NCBI RefSeq assembly: GCF_020042665.1
Contig: NZ_CP083376.1
Coordinates: forward strand, 1,834,001 to 1,898,000
Direction of reading: 5' to 3'
Origin: Pseudoxanthomonas sp. X-1
GTDB lineage: Bacteria; Pseudomonadota; Gammaproteobacteria; Xanthomonadales; Xanthomonadaceae
DNA length: 64,000 nt
The notes below the pieces were generated by a model. That model searched no databases and was not told the DNA's origin. It was given only the letters and a program-made list of their open reading frames with translations. Position numbers and translations under genes: made by a program. Of the stretch, positions 49,982 to 60,231 are shown one piece after another. Within the stretch, counting starts at the first letter, position 1, and the number at the start of each line of letters is the position of its first letter.

Positions 49982-52468
49982 TTAGAAGGAACCGCCGAAG
50001 GTGAACTGCAGGCGTTCGATCTCGTCCCCGGGCTGGGTCTTGAGCGGGAAGGCGTAGCTGATCGAGATCGGTCCCACCGGCGCGCGCCACAGCAGCGCCA
50101 CGCCCGTGGAGGCGCGCAGGTCGTTGGCGTGGAAGTTGTCGTAGCCGTTGAACACGTTGCCCACGTCGACGAAGGCCGAGATGCGCGCGGCGTTGGAGTC
50201 GAACAGCTTCGGGAAGATCAGCTCGAGCTGGCCGATGGTCTTGAGCGAACCACCCAGCGGCTGGCCGCGGTTGTAGTAGGCGGTGGGTTCCGAACGCGGG
50301 CCCAGCGTGTTGTCCTCGAAGCCGCGCACCGAGCGCACGCCGCCGGCGTAGAAGTTCTCGTAGAACGGCAGGCCGGAGGCGGTGAAGGTCTGCGCGACCG
50401 CGCCGGCGGTGCCGCAGGTCACGGCGACGTTAGTGGTCGGGTCCTTGCAGACCACGCGCGAGGTATCGCTGCCGTAGCTGTTGCCGTAGCCGATCTCACC
50501 GCCGGTGCGCAGGACGATGGAGGGAATGAGGCGCCAGTACTTGGAGAACTCGTAGTTGAGCTTGTAGTACTCCACGGTCGAACCGGGCAGGGTGATTTCG
50601 GCCGAGACGCGCTGGTAGGTGCCGGTCGTGGGCATCCAGTACTGGTCGCGCGTGTCGCGCGCCCAACCGACCTGGGTGCGCCAGGCATGGAAGGTGCGGC
50701 TGCCCAGCGCCTTGACGTAATCGACGATGGCCTGCGGGGTGTAGTTGTCGTAGGTGCTGACCTGGGTCGAGTCGAGGCCGAACATGACCGAGATGCTGTC
50801 GCTCTCGCTCAGCGGGATGCCCAGGATCGCCTGCGCGGCGACGTTGCGCGAGGAGTACGCGGCGGTGTTGTAGTCCGAGTAGTCCAGGTCGCTGTAGGAC
50901 AGGTTGTAGCCCAGCGACACGCCGTCGTCGGTGAAGTACGGGTTGGTGAAGGAGAACGAATAGCGGCTCAGGTAGTCGCTGCGCGAGGCCTCGACCGACA
51001 CGCGGTTGCCGCCGCCCAGGAAGTTGTTCTGCGACAGCTGCACCGAGGTGGTGATGCCCGACAGCTGCGAGTAGCCCAGGCCGAACACGAAGCTGCCCGA
51101 GGTGGTTTCCTTGACGTTGTAGATCACGTCCACCTGGTCGCGCGTGCCCGGCACCGGCTGGGTCTGCACGTCCACGGTCTCGAAATAGCCCAGGCGCTGC
51201 AGGCGGATCTTGGAGCGGTCGATCGCCGCCTGCGAGTACCACGCGCCCTCGAACTGGCGCATCTCGCGGCGCAGCACCTCGTCGGCGGTGCGGCTGTTGC
51301 CCTTGAACTCGATGCGGCGCACGTTGACGCGCGGGCCCGGCACGACCTGGAAGTTGATGCCGACCGTGCGCTTGTCGCGGTCGATGGTCGGGATCGGATT
51401 GACCTGGGCGAAGGCGTAGCCGATGTTGCCCAGCGTGGCGGTGATGCCGTCGGAGGTCATCTCCAGCAGGCGGCGCGAGAAGATCTGGCCCTTGCGCACC
51501 AGCACCATCCGCTCCACGCGCTCCTGCGGCAGGATCGTGTCGCCGCTGACCTTGACGTCCGAGACGGTGTACTGCTCGCCCTCGGTCACCCCGCCGGTGA
51601 TGAACATGTCCTTCTTGTCGGGGCTGATCGCGACCTGGGTGGAGTCCAGGCTGAAATCCACGTAGCCGCGGTCCAGGTACCAGGAGTTGAGCTTCTCGAT
51701 GTCGCCGGAGAGCTTTTCCTTGGAGTACTGGTCGTCGCGCTTGTACCAGGACAGCCAGTTGTGCTCCTGCGACTCCCAGCCCTCGCGGATGTCTTCCTGC
51801 GGGAACTTCTCGGTGCCGATCAGGTTGATGTGGCGGATCTTGGCCGCCTTGCCTTCCTTGATCGCGATGGTCACGTCGACGCGGTTGCGGTCCAGCGGGC
51901 TGACCGTCGGGGTGATCTGGACGTTGTACTTGCCGCGGTTGTTGTACTGGCGCACCAGTTCCTGGGTGACGCGGTCCAGCGCTAGGCGGTCGAAGGTGCC
52001 GCCCTCGGACAGGCCGATGTCGTTCAGGCCCTTGGTCAGGTCCTCGGTCTTGATGTCCTTGTTGCCGGTCAGCGTCAGCTTGTTGATCGCCGGACGCTCC
52101 TTCAGCGTGACCACCAGGATCGAGCCCTGGCGCGAGAGCTGCACGTCCTCGAAGAAGCCGGTCTTGTACAGGGCGCGGATCGCATCGCCGATCTTGGCCT
52201 GGGTCACCGTGTCGCCGCGCTCGATCGGCAGGTAGGTCAGCACCGTGCCGCTGGAGATGCGCTGCACGCCGTCCACGCGGATGTCGCTGGCGACGAAGTC
52301 CGAGGCCGAGGCCGGGGCGGCCGGCTGCGTACCGAAGGCCGGCGCGGACGGCTGCTGCTGCGAGCCGAACGGCGGCACCGTGCCGGTCGACTGGGCCCAG
52401 GCCGGTGCCGCGATGGCCGAAGCCAGGGCAAGGGCGAGCAGGCGGCGGGTCGGGAGTCGCGTCATCAT
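49982..52468 (-). CDS. bamA: Outer membrane assembly factor BamA
   Basis: The 828-residue core of the BAM complex inserts beta-barrel proteins. It has a signal peptide (cleavage after AWA, about residue 25), a Gln/Pro/Ala-rich linker, five POTRA domains (first: FVASDIRVDGVQRISSGTV) and a 16-strand barrel with the VRGFE motif (VRSVRGFEDNTLGPRS). The last residue is Phe (QFTFGGSF), the BAM signal. ATG 52468 is chosen with GGAT upstream; ATG 52465 and GTG 52471 are also in frame. Confidence 0.95.
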   Translation of the reverse strand: MMTRLPTRRLLALALASAIAAPAWAQSTGTVPPFGSQQQPSAPAFGTQPAAPASASDFVASDIRVDGVQRISSGTVLTYLPIERGDTVTQAKIGDAIRALYKTGFFEDVQLSRQGSILVVTLKERPAINKLTLTGNKDIKTEDLTKGLNDIGLSEGGTFDRLALDRVTQELVRQYNNRGKYNVQITPTVSPLDRNRVDVTIAIKEGKAAKIRHINLIGTEKFPQEDIREGWESQEHNWLSWYKRDDQYSKEKLSGDIEKLNSWYLDRGYVDFSLDSTQVAISPDKKDMFITGGVTEGEQYTVSDVKVSGDTILPQERVERMVLVRKGQIFSRRLLEMTSDGITATLGNIGYAFAQVNPIPTIDRDKRTVGINFQVVPGPRVNVRRIEFKGNSRTADEVLRREMRQFEGAWYSQAAIDRSKIRLQRLGYFETVDVQTQPVPGTRDQVDVIYNVKETTSGSFVFGLGYSQLSGITTSVQLSQNNFLGGGNRVSVEASRSDYLSRYSFSFTNPYFTDDGVSLGYNLSYSDLDYSDYNTAAYSSRNVAAQAILGIPLSESDSISVMFGLDSTQVSTYDNYTPQAIVDYVKALGSRTFHAWRTQVGWARDTRDQYWMPTTGTYQRVSAEITLPGSTVEYYKLNYEFSKYWRLIPSIVLRTGGEIGYGNSYGSDTSRVVCKDPTTNVAVTCGTAGAVAQTFTASGLPFYENFYAGGVRSVRGFEDNTLGPRSEPTAYYNRGQPLGGSLKTIGQLELIFPKLFDSNAARISAFVDVGNVFNGYDNFHANDLRASTGVALLWRAPVGPISISYAFPLKTQPGDEIERLQFTFGGSF

Positions 52469-52551
52469 CACATCCGTCGGAAAACTGGTTTTGGAGTGGC
52501 CCCGTGCGGGGACCGGCCGCGGCGCGGCCATGGGAGAGTCAGTGGAGGGCA

Positions 52552-53910
52552 TCAGATCACCGGGCGCAGGATGTCGTTGTACAGCGCCAGCCCCATCAGG
52601 CCAGCCAGGAAGGCCAGGCCCACGAACTGGCCCGCAGCCATGGCCCGCTCGCTGAGCGGGCTGCCCTTGACCAACTCGATAAGGTAATACAGCAGGTGTC
52701 CGCCGTCCAAGACCGGGATCGGCAGCAGGTTGACGATGGCCAGGCTCAGCGAGAGCAGGGCCAGGAACTGGAGGAACCAGGTCAGGCCGCGCTCGGCCGA
52801 GGCGTTGGCGACCTTGGCGATGGTGATCGGCCCGGAAACCCCCTGCAGCGAGGCGTGGCCGGTCAGCATGCGCCGGATCATGCCCAGCGAATCGGACGCC
52901 AGCTGGCCGGTCTGGCGCAGGGCCACCGGAATGGCTTGCAGCGGCCCGTAGCGCTGCAGCGCGTCGTAGGCGGGGGCGGTGCCGCGGCCCAGCGAGATGC
53001 CTAAGCCCCAGTAATGCGCGCCGCTGGCCGGGTCGGTCATCTGCCGTGGCCGCAGCGGCAGGGCGAGGCGGCTGCCCTCGCGCTCGACCTCGACCATGAC
53101 CTCGCCGCCGCGCGCGCCCAGGGCCTGCACCTTGGGGCGCAGCTCGCTGGCGTCCTGCACCGGTTCGCCGTCGATGGCGGTGATCAGATCGCCGACCTGC
53201 AGCACGCCGGCGGCGGGCGAATCGGCCGCGACCGTGCGCACTTCGGCCGGATCGACCAGGAACTGCCAGCGCAGCCCCAGCGTCCCGGCCACGTCCTGCT
53301 CGTCGAAGCCGGCCGGCACGCGCGAGGTGTGGACCGTGCGCTCCAGCGTGTTGCCCGCCGCGTCCTCGACCCGGGCGCGGGCGTCGCGCCCGTCCATCGC
53401 CGCGCCGGTCAGCTCGATGGTGGCCTCGGTCGCGGTCGGGGTGCTGCGCCCGTCCACGTCCAGGATGCGGTCGCCCGGGCGCAGGCCGGACTGCTGCGCG
53501 ATGCCGGCGACCTGGCCGACCACCGGCGCGAAGTCCTCCTTGCCGATCACGAACATCAGCCACAGCAGGGCCACGCACAGGATCAGGTTGGCGATCGGCC
53601 CGGCCGCGACCACGGCGATGCGCTGGCCCACCGGCTTGCGGTTGAACGCCTCGTGCAGGCGCTCGGCGGGCACGTCGGCCTCGCGCTCGTCCAGCATCTT
53701 GACGTAGCCGCCCAGCGGGATGGGGGCGATGGCGAACTCGGTCCCATGGCGGTCGCGGCGCGACCACAGCGGCTTGCCGAACCCCACCGAAAAACGCAGC
53801 ACGCCCACGCCGCAGCGGCGCGCGACCCAGTAGTGGCCGAATTCGTGAAAGGTGACCAGGACGCCGAGCGCGACGATCAGCCACCAGATGGAGCCTGCGA
53901 TATCACTCAT
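52552..53910 (-). CDS. rseP: Site-2 protease RseP
   Basis: This 452-residue intramembrane zinc protease cleaves RseA to release sigma-E under envelope stress. HEFGH is at residues 22-26 in the first transmembrane helix; two PDZ domains occupy the periplasmic middle ([38 protein letters not shown]); the third metal ligand lies in [16 protein letters not shown]. Its ATG overlaps the dxr stop. Its placement before bamA is standard. Confidence 0.95.
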   Translation of the reverse strand: MSDIAGSIWWLIVALGVLVTFHEFGHYWVARRCGVGVLRFSVGFGKPLWSRRDRHGTEFAIAPIPLGGYVKMLDEREADVPAERLHEAFNRKPVGQRIAVVAAGPIANLILCVALLWLMFVIGKEDFAPVVGQVAGIAQQSGLRPGDRILDVDGRSTPTATEATIELTGAAMDGRDARARVEDAAGNTLERTVHTSRVPAGFDEQDVAGTLGLRWQFLVDPAEVRTVAADSPAAGVLQVGDLITAIDGEPVQDASELRPKVQALGARGGEVMVEVEREGSRLALPLRPRQMTDPASGAHYWGLGISLGRGTAPAYDALQRYGPLQAIPVALRQTGQLASDSLGMIRRMLTGHASLQGVSGPITIAKVANASAERGLTWFLQFLALLSLSLAIVNLLPIPVLDGGHLLYYLIELVKGSPLSERAMAAGQFVGLAFLAGLMGLALYNDILRPVI

Positions 53911-55115
53911 GCGGAAACGGCGTGGCCTGTGGTGCGGTGGATCCAGTCCTGGCTGAAGCGCCGCGCGAGGCCATCGGCCGCCAGCAGCGCCTCCAGCGTA
54001 CCGTCCGGAGCGTGCGCATGGGCGGCGAGGGCGTCCTCGACCAATGCAGGGATCGCTAGGAAACCGATCCGGCCCTGAAGAAAGGCTGAAACGGCCGATT
54101 CGTTGGCCGCGTTGAGCACCGCCGGCGCCGCGCCGCCGGCCTCCAGGGCCTCCCAGGCCAGGCGCAGGCAGGGGAAGGCCTCCATGTCGGGCGCCTCGAA
54201 CTCCAGCCGGCCGTGGCGCAGCAGGTCCAGCCCGCCCACGCCGGATTCCAGCCGCTGCGGCCAGCCCAGGCCGACCGACAGCGCGGTGCGCATGTCCGGC
54301 AGGCCAAGCTGGGCCAGGGTGGAGCCGTCGATGAACTCCACCAGCGAATGCACCAGGCTCTGCGGGTGCACCAGCACGTCCAGCCGCTCGCGGCCGACGT
54401 CGAACAGGTGCGCGGCCTCGATCAGCTCCAGGCCCTTGTTCATCAGGGTGGCCGAATCGACCGAGATCTTGGGCCCCATCGACCATTTCGGGTGGGCCAC
54501 GGCCTGGGCCACGGTGACCGTTTCCAGCGAGGCGCGGCTGCGGCTGCGGAACGGCCCGCCCGAGGCGGTCAGCACGATCCGGCGCACCTGCGCCCCGGCC
54601 TGGCGTGAGCCCAGGCACTGGAAGATGGCGTTGTGTTCGCTGTCGATCGGCACGATGTCCGCGCCGGAGGCGTTGGCGGCGGCGATCACCAGCGCCCCGG
54701 CCAGCACCAGCGATTCCTTGTTGGCCAGCAGCAGGCGCTTGCCCGCGCCGGCGGCGGCCAGCGTCGAGGACAGCCCGGCGGCGCCGACGATGGCGGCCAC
54801 CACGGTGTCGCAGGCATCGCTGGCCACCAGCGCGTCCAGCGCGGCGCTGCCGGCGTGCGCCTGGATGGCGGGCAGGCCGGCGGCGGCCAGCGCGTCGCGC
54901 AGGTCGTCGAAACGGGCCTCGTCGGCGATCACCGCATGCTCGGGACGGTGACTACGGCACAGCGCGACCAGCGCCTGGACGTTGCTGCCGGCGGCCAGCA
55001 CGGTGGCGCGCAGGCGTTCGGGATGGCGGGCGATCACGTCCAGCGCCGAGCCGCCGATCGAGCCGGTGGCGCCGAGCACGGCCACGCGCCGCGGGAAGGG
55101 AAGGGGCGCGTCCAT
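53907..55115 (-). CDS. dxr: 1-deoxy-D-xylulose 5-phosphate reductoisomerase
   Basis: This 402-residue NADPH-dependent enzyme converts DXP to MEP in isoprenoid synthesis. The nucleotide site GATGSIG is at residues 15-21; metal and substrate blocks [31 protein letters not shown]-type [11 protein letters not shown] and [16 protein letters not shown] are intact. It follows cdsA after 4 bases. Confidence 0.95.
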   Translation of the reverse strand: MDAPLPFPRRVAVLGATGSIGGSALDVIARHPERLRATVLAAGSNVQALVALCRSHRPEHAVIADEARFDDLRDALAAAGLPAIQAHAGSAALDALVASDACDTVVAAIVGAAGLSSTLAAAGAGKRLLLANKESLVLAGALVIAAANASGADIVPIDSEHNAIFQCLGSRQAGAQVRRIVLTASGGPFRSRSRASLETVTVAQAVAHPKWSMGPKISVDSATLMNKGLELIEAAHLFDVGRERLDVLVHPQSLVHSLVEFIDGSTLAQLGLPDMRTALSVGLGWPQRLESGVGGLDLLRHGRLEFEAPDMEAFPCLRLAWEALEAGGAAPAVLNAANESAVSAFLQGRIGFLAIPALVEDALAAHAHAPDGTLEALLAADGLARRFSQDWIHRTTGHAVSA

Positions 55116-55119
55116 CGGG

Positions 55120-55974
55120 CTAGAACCCCAGCAGCTCGCGGCCGATCAGGAACACCGGCAGCGCGGCGATCACGCCGTCGATGCGGTCCAGCACGCCGCC
55201 GTGGCCGGGGATCAGGTGCCCGGAATCCTTGGCGCCGACATGCCGCTTGAGCAGGCTTTCGAACAGGTCGCCGGCCACCGAGAACAGCACGGTCACCACG
55301 CACACCAGGGCCAGCGACGGCATCTGCGCCAGCGTGACGCCCGCCAGCCAGCCGCCGAGCAGGCCGATGGCCACGCCGCCGGCCAGCCCGCCGATCAGGC
55401 CTTCGATGGTCTTGTTGGGGCTGATGCGCGGGGCCAGCTTGTGCTTGCCGAAGGCGCGGCCGGCGAAATAGGCGCCGCTGTCGGCGGCCCACACCAGCGC
55501 CAGGGCGGTCAGCAGCCACAGATGGCCGCTCATGCCGCCCTTCGGGTCGAAGCTGTCCGAGTGGATCAGGCACAGCGCGCACCAGGCCGGCACCACCGCC
55601 AGCGTGCCGGCGGCCAGCTTGAACAGCCGCGCCCAGGTCTGGTGGTCCGAGGCGAAGGTGTAGAAGCGCAGCCAGACCAGCGCCAGGACCCACCAGGCCG
55701 CGCCGACCAGCGAGATCAGCTGGAACAGCGCCGGCGAAAGCCCGCCGGGCGCGCGGCTGGCCCAGGTCAGCAGCACCATCAGCGCCAGGTTGAGCAGCAC
55801 CAGCACGGTGCGCGCCAGGGTGTCGTCCACCTCGGCCAGCTTCAGCCATTCCCACAGGCCGATCAGGAACAGGGCGGCGGCCAGCGCCGCCAGCCACGGG
55901 GTGGGCAGCAGCACGATGGCGGCGATCGCCAGCGGCGCCATCACCAGCGCGGCGATCACGCGGACGCGGGTCAT
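55120..55974 (-). CDS. cdsA: Phosphatidate cytidylyltransferase
   Basis: The 284-residue inner membrane enzyme makes CDP-diacylglycerol from phosphatidate and CTP. It is almost wholly hydrophobic (about eight helices) and carries the CDP-alcohol signature near the C-terminus ([20 protein letters not shown] then [12 protein letters not shown]). Its ATG overlaps the uppS stop (ATGA). Confidence 0.94.
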   Translation of the reverse strand: MTRVRVIAALVMAPLAIAAIVLLPTPWLAALAAALFLIGLWEWLKLAEVDDTLARTVLVLLNLALMVLLTWASRAPGGLSPALFQLISLVGAAWWVLALVWLRFYTFASDHQTWARLFKLAAGTLAVVPAWCALCLIHSDSFDPKGGMSGHLWLLTALALVWAADSGAYFAGRAFGKHKLAPRISPNKTIEGLIGGLAGGVAIGLLGGWLAGVTLAQMPSLALVCVVTVLFSVAGDLFESLLKRHVGAKDSGHLIPGHGGVLDRIDGVIAALPVFLIGRELLGF

Positions 55975-56729
55975 GCCAGGGCTCCCTGCGCGGCCACCTG
56001 CTCGCCGGTCAGGCCGAACCGGCGCTCACGCTGGGCGAAATCGTCCAGGGCGGCCTGCAGCACGCTGGCGTCCAGATCCGGCCACAGGGTCTCGGTGAAC
56101 CACAGCTCGGTATAGGCCAGCTGCCACAGCAGGAAGTTGCTGATGCGGTGATCGCCGCCGGTGCGGATGAACAGGTCCGGCGGCGGCAGGTCGGCCAGCG
56201 CCACGTGGGCGTCCAGCCTGGCCTCGTCGATGTCCTCCGGACGCAGGCGGCCGGCGGCGACTTCCGCGGCCAGGGTACGCGCGGCGTCGGCCAGATCCTG
56301 GCGGCCGCCGTAGCTGGCGGCGATCACCAGGGTCAGCGCGGTGTTGCCGGCGGTCTGCGCCTCGGCCGCGGCCATGCGCGCGACGATGGCCGGGGCGAAG
56401 CGCTCGCGCTGGCCGATGAAGCGGATGCGCACGCCGCGGCGGTGCAGTTCATCCACCTCGCGCTCCAGCGCGCCCATGAACAGCTTCATCAGCGCGCTCA
56501 CCTCGTCGGCCGGCCGGCCCCAGTTCTCGCTGGAGAAGGCGAACAGGGTCAGCGCCTGGATGCCGCGCTGCAGGCAGAAGTCGATGCACAGGTTGACCGC
56601 ACGCGCGCCGGCGCGGTGGCCGATCATGCGCGGGCGATGGCGGCGCTGCGCCCAGCGGCCGTTGCCATCCATGATGATGGCCAGATGGCGCGGCTGGGCG
56701 GGCTGCAGGGCGGGCGGCATGGCGGTCAT
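55971..56729 (-). CDS. uppS: Undecaprenyl diphosphate synthase
   Basis: The 252-residue cis-prenyltransferase extends farnesyl diphosphate to the C55 carrier used in peptidoglycan and O-antigen synthesis. The catalytic Asp is D21 in IIMDGNGRWAQRR; FAFSSENWGRP and LFIRTGGDHRISNFLLWQLAYTE are conserved. ATG 56729 or 56720 may be used. It follows frr after 18 bases. Confidence 0.95.
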   Translation of the reverse strand: MTAMPPALQPAQPRHLAIIMDGNGRWAQRRHRPRMIGHRAGARAVNLCIDFCLQRGIQALTLFAFSSENWGRPADEVSALMKLFMGALEREVDELHRRGVRIRFIGQRERFAPAIVARMAAAEAQTAGNTALTLVIAASYGGRQDLADAARTLAAEVAAGRLRPEDIDEARLDAHVALADLPPPDLFIRTGGDHRISNFLLWQLAYTELWFTETLWPDLDASVLQAALDDFAQRERRFGLTGEQVAAQGALA

Positions 56730-56747
56730 GAGGGCGGTGTGACCCGC

Positions 56748-57305
56748 TCAGACGGCCATCAGTTCCTGCTCCTTGGCCTTGACCACCTCGTCGACGTCCT
56801 TGATCGCCTTGTCGGTGAGCTTCTGGATCTCGTCCTCGCTGCGGCGCACGTCGTCCTCGGTGATCTGCTTGTCCTTGAGCAGGTCCTTGACCTGCTGGTT
56901 GGCGTCGCGGCGCACGTTGCGGATGGCGACCTTGGTGTCCTCGCCCTCGCTGTGCACGACCTTGGACAGGTCGCGGCGACGCTCCTCGGTCAGGGCCGGG
57001 ATGTTGATGCGGATGACGGTGCCGGCGGTGTTGGGCGTCAGGCCCAGGTCGGAGGCCAGGATCGCCTTCTCCACGGCCGAGACCATCTGCTTCTCCCACG
57101 GGGTGATGGTCAGCGAGCGCGCGTCGGCCACCGACACGGTGGCTACCTGCGACAGCGGCATGTCCGAGCCGTAGTAGTTGACCTTCAGATGGTCCACCAG
57201 CGCCGGGGTGGCGCGACCCGTCCGCAGCTTGGTCAGGGCCTGGCGCAGCGACTCGACGCTCTTGTTCATGCGCGCCTGCGCGTCGTTCTTGATGTCGTTC
57301 AGCAT
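56748..57305 (-). CDS. frr: Ribosome recycling factor
   Basis: The 185-residue factor splits post-termination ribosomes with EF-G. The length is exact for the family, with LRTGRATPALVDHLKV, PWEKQMVSAVEKAI and RRRDLSKVVHSEGEDTKVAIRNVRRD. I start at ATG 57305. A tataat box lies 31 bases upstream. Normally pyrH is directly upstream; here a cation-efflux gene intervenes. Confidence 0.96.
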   Translation of the reverse strand: MLNDIKNDAQARMNKSVESLRQALTKLRTGRATPALVDHLKVNYYGSDMPLSQVATVSVADARSLTITPWEKQMVSAVEKAILASDLGLTPNTAGTVIRINIPALTEERRRDLSKVVHSEGEDTKVAIRNVRRDANQQVKDLLKDKQITEDDVRRSEDEIQKLTDKAIKDVDEVVKAKEQELMAV

Positions 57306-57335
57306 CGTCGGGTCCTGGGATTCGTCAAACCCGGG

Positions 57336-57341
57336 ATTATA
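57336..57341 (-). promoter_or_regulatory. -10 box upstream of frr
   Basis: Reads tataat leftward, in the 66-base gap between the efflux gene and frr. I see no good -35 at 16-18 bases. It suggests that frr and the genes after it can be transcribed independently of pyrH. Confidence 0.5.
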
Positions 57342-57371
57342 GGTCAAAGCCGGCACTGGCCGGGCTTGGGC

Positions 57372-58412
57372 TCAGTGGTGGTGCGGTGGGGAGGTCGCGT
57401 CGCCGGTCGCGGGGCGACAGGGTTGCTGGCAGGCCTGGCCGCGTTCGAGCTGCAGGGTCGCATGGCCGATGCCGAAGCGCTCGGACAGGGCGCTGGCGGT
57501 GGCCTCGATGAAGGCATCCTCGTCCTGCGCATCGGGCCGCACCACGTGCGCGGTCAGCGCGGTCTGGCCGGCGCCCAGCGGCCAGATATGCAGATGGTGC
57601 ACCGCCGCGACGCCGGGGCGCGAGGCCAGGAAGGCTTCCACCGCGCTCTGGTCGATGTGCTCGGGCACCGCATCCATGGCCGCGGCGAAGCTCTCGCGCA
57701 GCAGGCCGTAGGTGCCCACCGCGATCACCACGCTGATCACCAGGGCGGTGGTCGGGTCCAGCCATTCCCAGCCCAGCCACCACATGCCCAGGCCCGCCAG
57801 GACCGCGGCCAGCGACACCGCCGCATCGGCCACCAGGTGCAGCACCGCGCCGCGGCGGTTGAGGTCGCTGCCGCCGTGGCTGTGGCCATGCCCGCTGTGC
57901 AGCAGCCAGCCGGCGCCAAGATTGACGGCGATGCCGATCGCCGCGACCACCATCACCGGGAGGGCGGGGATCGAGGGCGGCTCGCTGAAGCGGCGGATCG
58001 CCTCCCAGGCCAGGCCGCCCGAGAACACCATCAGCACGATCGCATTGGCCAGCGGCGCCAGCAGCGTGGCCTTGCCCCAGCCATAGGTGTGGCTGGCGGT
58101 GGGCTGGCGACGCGCCATGGCCGCCGCCGCCCAGGCCAGGGCCAGGCCCAGGACATCACCGAGGTTGTGCAGCGCATCGCTCAGCAGCGCCAGCGAGTTG
58201 GTGTGGAAACCGTAGCCGGCCTCCAGCGCGGTATAGGCCAGGTTGACCAGCATCGCCACCGCGTAACCGCGGGTGCCGCTGTCGTGATCGTGCGCACCCC
58301 CGGCGCTGACGCGATGCGCGTGCCCCCCTGTCGCGCGATGCGCGTGGCCATGGTCGTGACCGTCGTGGTCGTGGCCGTGGTCTGCGTGATCGTGGGAGTG
58401 GGAGTGCGCCAT
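57372..58412 (-). CDS. Cation diffusion facilitator (CzcD/ZitB-like zinc exporter)
   Basis: The 346-residue CDF transporter exports divalent metals, probably Zn, in exchange for protons. A His/Asp-rich N-terminus (HSHSHDHADHGHDHDGHDHG) can bind metal. About six helices follow, with the transport site in SDALHNLGD (TM2) and HLVADAAVS (TM5), and a His-rich loop (HSGHGHSHGG) between TM4 and TM5. The C-terminal cytoplasmic domain includes VHHLHIWPLGAGQ and ends in PPHHH. Its position between pyrH and frr breaks a usually contiguous pair. Confidence 0.92.
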   Translation of the reverse strand: MAHSHSHDHADHGHDHDGHDHGHAHRATGGHAHRVSAGGAHDHDSGTRGYAVAMLVNLAYTALEAGYGFHTNSLALLSDALHNLGDVLGLALAWAAAAMARRQPTASHTYGWGKATLLAPLANAIVLMVFSGGLAWEAIRRFSEPPSIPALPVMVVAAIGIAVNLGAGWLLHSGHGHSHGGSDLNRRGAVLHLVADAAVSLAAVLAGLGMWWLGWEWLDPTTALVISVVIAVGTYGLLRESFAAAMDAVPEHIDQSAVEAFLASRPGVAAVHHLHIWPLGAGQTALTAHVVRPDAQDEDAFIEATASALSERFGIGHATLQLERGQACQQPCRPATGDATSPPHHH

Positions 58413-58476
58413 GGGGCGGCAGGGTGAGGCCGGCGGGGCGCGGACACAATTACAGGGGCGAGGAGGAGCGCTCCGA

Positions 58477-59202
58477 TCAGCCCCGGCCCTCGACCAGCGT
58501 GCCGATGTTCTCGCCGCGCAGGATGCCCATCAGGTTGCCCGGCACCGACAGGTCGTAGATGCGCAGCGGCACCGCACTGTCGCGGCACAGGGCGAAGGCG
58601 GCGGTGTCCATCACCTCCAGCCCGCGGCGGATCACCTCGTCGTAGGTCAGGGTGTCGAACCGCTTGGCGTCGGGGAACTTGCGCGGGTCCTTGTCGTAGA
58701 CCCCGTCGACCTTGGTCGCCTTGAGCAGCAGGTCGGCCTCGATCTCGATCGCGCGCAGCGCCGCGCCCGAGTCGGTGGTGAAGAAGGGGTTGCCGGTGCC
58801 GGCGGCGAAGATCGCGATGCGGCCCTTCTCCAGGTGGCGCACGGCGCGGCGGCGGATGTAGTCCTCGCACACGTCGTTGATCTTCAGCGCGCTCATCACG
58901 CGCACCTTGGCGCCGAGCTTCTCCAGCGCGTCCTGCATTGCCAGCGCGTTGATGACCGTGGCCAGCATGCCCATCTGGTCGCCGGTGACCCGGTCCATGC
59001 CGCCGGCGGCCAGGCCGGCGCCGCGGAAGATGTTGCCGCCGCCGATCACCAGCGCCACCTCGGCGCCGGCATCGCGCGCCTCGATGATCTCGCGCGCGAT
59101 GCGGCCGATGACCTTGGGGTCGATGCCGTAATCCTCGGATCCCATCAGCGCCTCCCCGGACAGTTTCAGCAGGATGCGGCGATAGGCGAGGGGGGCGGTC
59201 AT
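58477..59202 (-). CDS. pyrH: UMP kinase
   Basis: The 241-residue amino-acid-kinase-fold enzyme phosphorylates UMP to [47 protein letters not shown] and [17 protein letters not shown] are diagnostic. I start at ATG 59202; upstream codons do not match the family. First gene of the leftward run, behind a plausible promoter at 59240-59268. Confidence 0.96.
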   Translation of the reverse strand: MTAPLAYRRILLKLSGEALMGSEDYGIDPKVIGRIAREIIEARDAGAEVALVIGGGNIFRGAGLAAGGMDRVTGDQMGMLATVINALAMQDALEKLGAKVRVMSALKINDVCEDYIRRRAVRHLEKGRIAIFAAGTGNPFFTTDSGAALRAIEIEADLLLKATKVDGVYDKDPRKFPDAKRFDTLTYDEVIRRGLEVMDTAAFALCRDSAVPLRIYDLSVPGNLMGILRGENIGTLVEGRG

Positions 59203-59239
59203 CGGGAGGGGCCTCAGGGCGTGGGGGCAAACGCCGTCA

Positions 59240-59268
59240 AGTTTAGCCGACGCTGGCAGTGGCGTCAG
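59240..59268 (-). promoter_or_regulatory. pyrH promoter
   Basis: Reading leftward: -35 ctgacg (59268-59263), a 17-base spacer and -10 taaact (59245-59240). Each box matches consensus at four of six positions, and transcription would begin about 30 bases before the ATG. Confidence 0.5.
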
Positions 59269-59373
59269 GCACGGAGCCGGTCGCGGCGTGCACATCGATG
59301 TCGGCCGACTCCGAATGGCGCGCTGCAACGTGCGCTTAAGATCGTGGGTTCACTCACCGATCGGGGAATGGCC

Positions 59374-60069
59374 ATGGCCATCCGCAGCCTGCACGAGTTC
59401 GTCGCCGCCTCCGCCGAGAAGGATCTCGGCATGGAGGCCTTCGAACTGGAAAGCCCGCACCTGCTGGAAGTGCGCGTCAATGGCCTGGTCTGGGCGAAGG
59501 CCGGGGCGATGGTCGCGCGCCTGGGAGGCATCAGGTTCACACGCCAGGGATTGCGCGAGCAGGGCCTGGGCACGCTGCTGAAGAAGATGGCCAGCGGCGA
59601 GGGCCTGCAGCTGATGAAGGTCGAGGGACAGGGACGGGTCTACCTGGCGGACAAGGGCAAGAAGATCACCCTGCTGCGCCTGGCGGGCGAGTCGATCTAC
59701 GTCAACGGCAACGATGTGCTCGCGATCGAGTCCGGTATCGAGGCGCGCATCACCATGATGCGCAAGATCGCCGGGATGCTGTCGGGCGGGCTGTTCAACA
59801 TGCGCCTGTCGGGGCACGGGGTCGTGGCGATCACCTCGCATTACGAACCCCTGACCCTGCGGGTGGACCGTCACAGCGGCCCGGTGTTCACCGATCCCAA
59901 CGCCACCGTGGCCTGGTCCGGTGGATTGACGCCGGAGATCATCACCGACATCAGCCTGGGCACCTTGCTGGGACGCGGCTCGGGCGAAAGCGTGCAGCTG
60001 CGCTTCGCCGGCGAGGGCTGGGTGGTGGTGCAGCCGTACGAGGAAACCGCCCTGCGGCGCGCCAACTGA
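59374..60069 (+). CDS. AIM24/TIGR00266-family protein
   Basis: The 231-residue beta-rich protein fits the AIM24 (DUF124) family: LEVRVNGLVWAKAGAMVARLGGIRF, SGEGLQLMKVEGQGRVYLADKGKK and WSGGLTPEIITDISLGTLLGRGSGE. Bacterial members have no established role. I use ATG 59374, placing GGGGA 6 bases upstream; ATG 59368 is also in frame. It is monocistronic, divergent from pyrH and convergent with parE. Confidence 0.82.
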   Translation: MAIRSLHEFVAASAEKDLGMEAFELESPHLLEVRVNGLVWAKAGAMVARLGGIRFTRQGLREQGLGTLLKKMASGEGLQLMKVEGQGRVYLADKGKKITLLRLAGESIYVNGNDVLAIESGIEARITMMRKIAGMLSGGLFNMRLSGHGVVAITSHYEPLTLRVDRHSGPVFTDPNATVAWSGGLTPEIITDISLGTLLGRGSGESVQLRFAGEGWVVVQPYEETALRRAN

Positions 60070-60081
60070 AGGCGCGCAGGC

Positions 60082-60114
60082 ATGACATCGCCGCGGCGCA
60101 CGCGGTGATGTCAT
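60082..60114. terminator. Terminator hairpin after the AIM24-like gene
   Basis: Arms atgacatcgccgcg and cgcggtgatgtcat pair at 14 of 14 positions counting one G-U, with a five-base loop, 12 bases after the stop codon. Confidence 0.65.
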
Positions 60115-60119
60115 CCGGA

Positions 60120-60164
60120 TCATGCTGCCAGCGGCGCCAGGTCTGCCTTGCTTTCCAGCCGCGC
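60120..60164 (-). pseudogene. Echo of the parE 3' end, downstream of parE
   Basis: Read leftward, this stretch encodes ARLESKADLAPLAA plus a stop. The genuine parE end, about 70 bases upstream, encodes AWLETKGDLASLEV plus a stop: nine of 14 residues match. It has no start of its own. It looks like a decayed duplication of the last parE codons, or the end of an ancestral longer ParE. Confidence 0.4.
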
Positions 60165-60231
60165 CGCGCAGGCGCTGCCGGCCTGGCGCCGCCCGGGCCG
60201 TCGCGACGGCCGATGACAGGGGATCGCCAGG

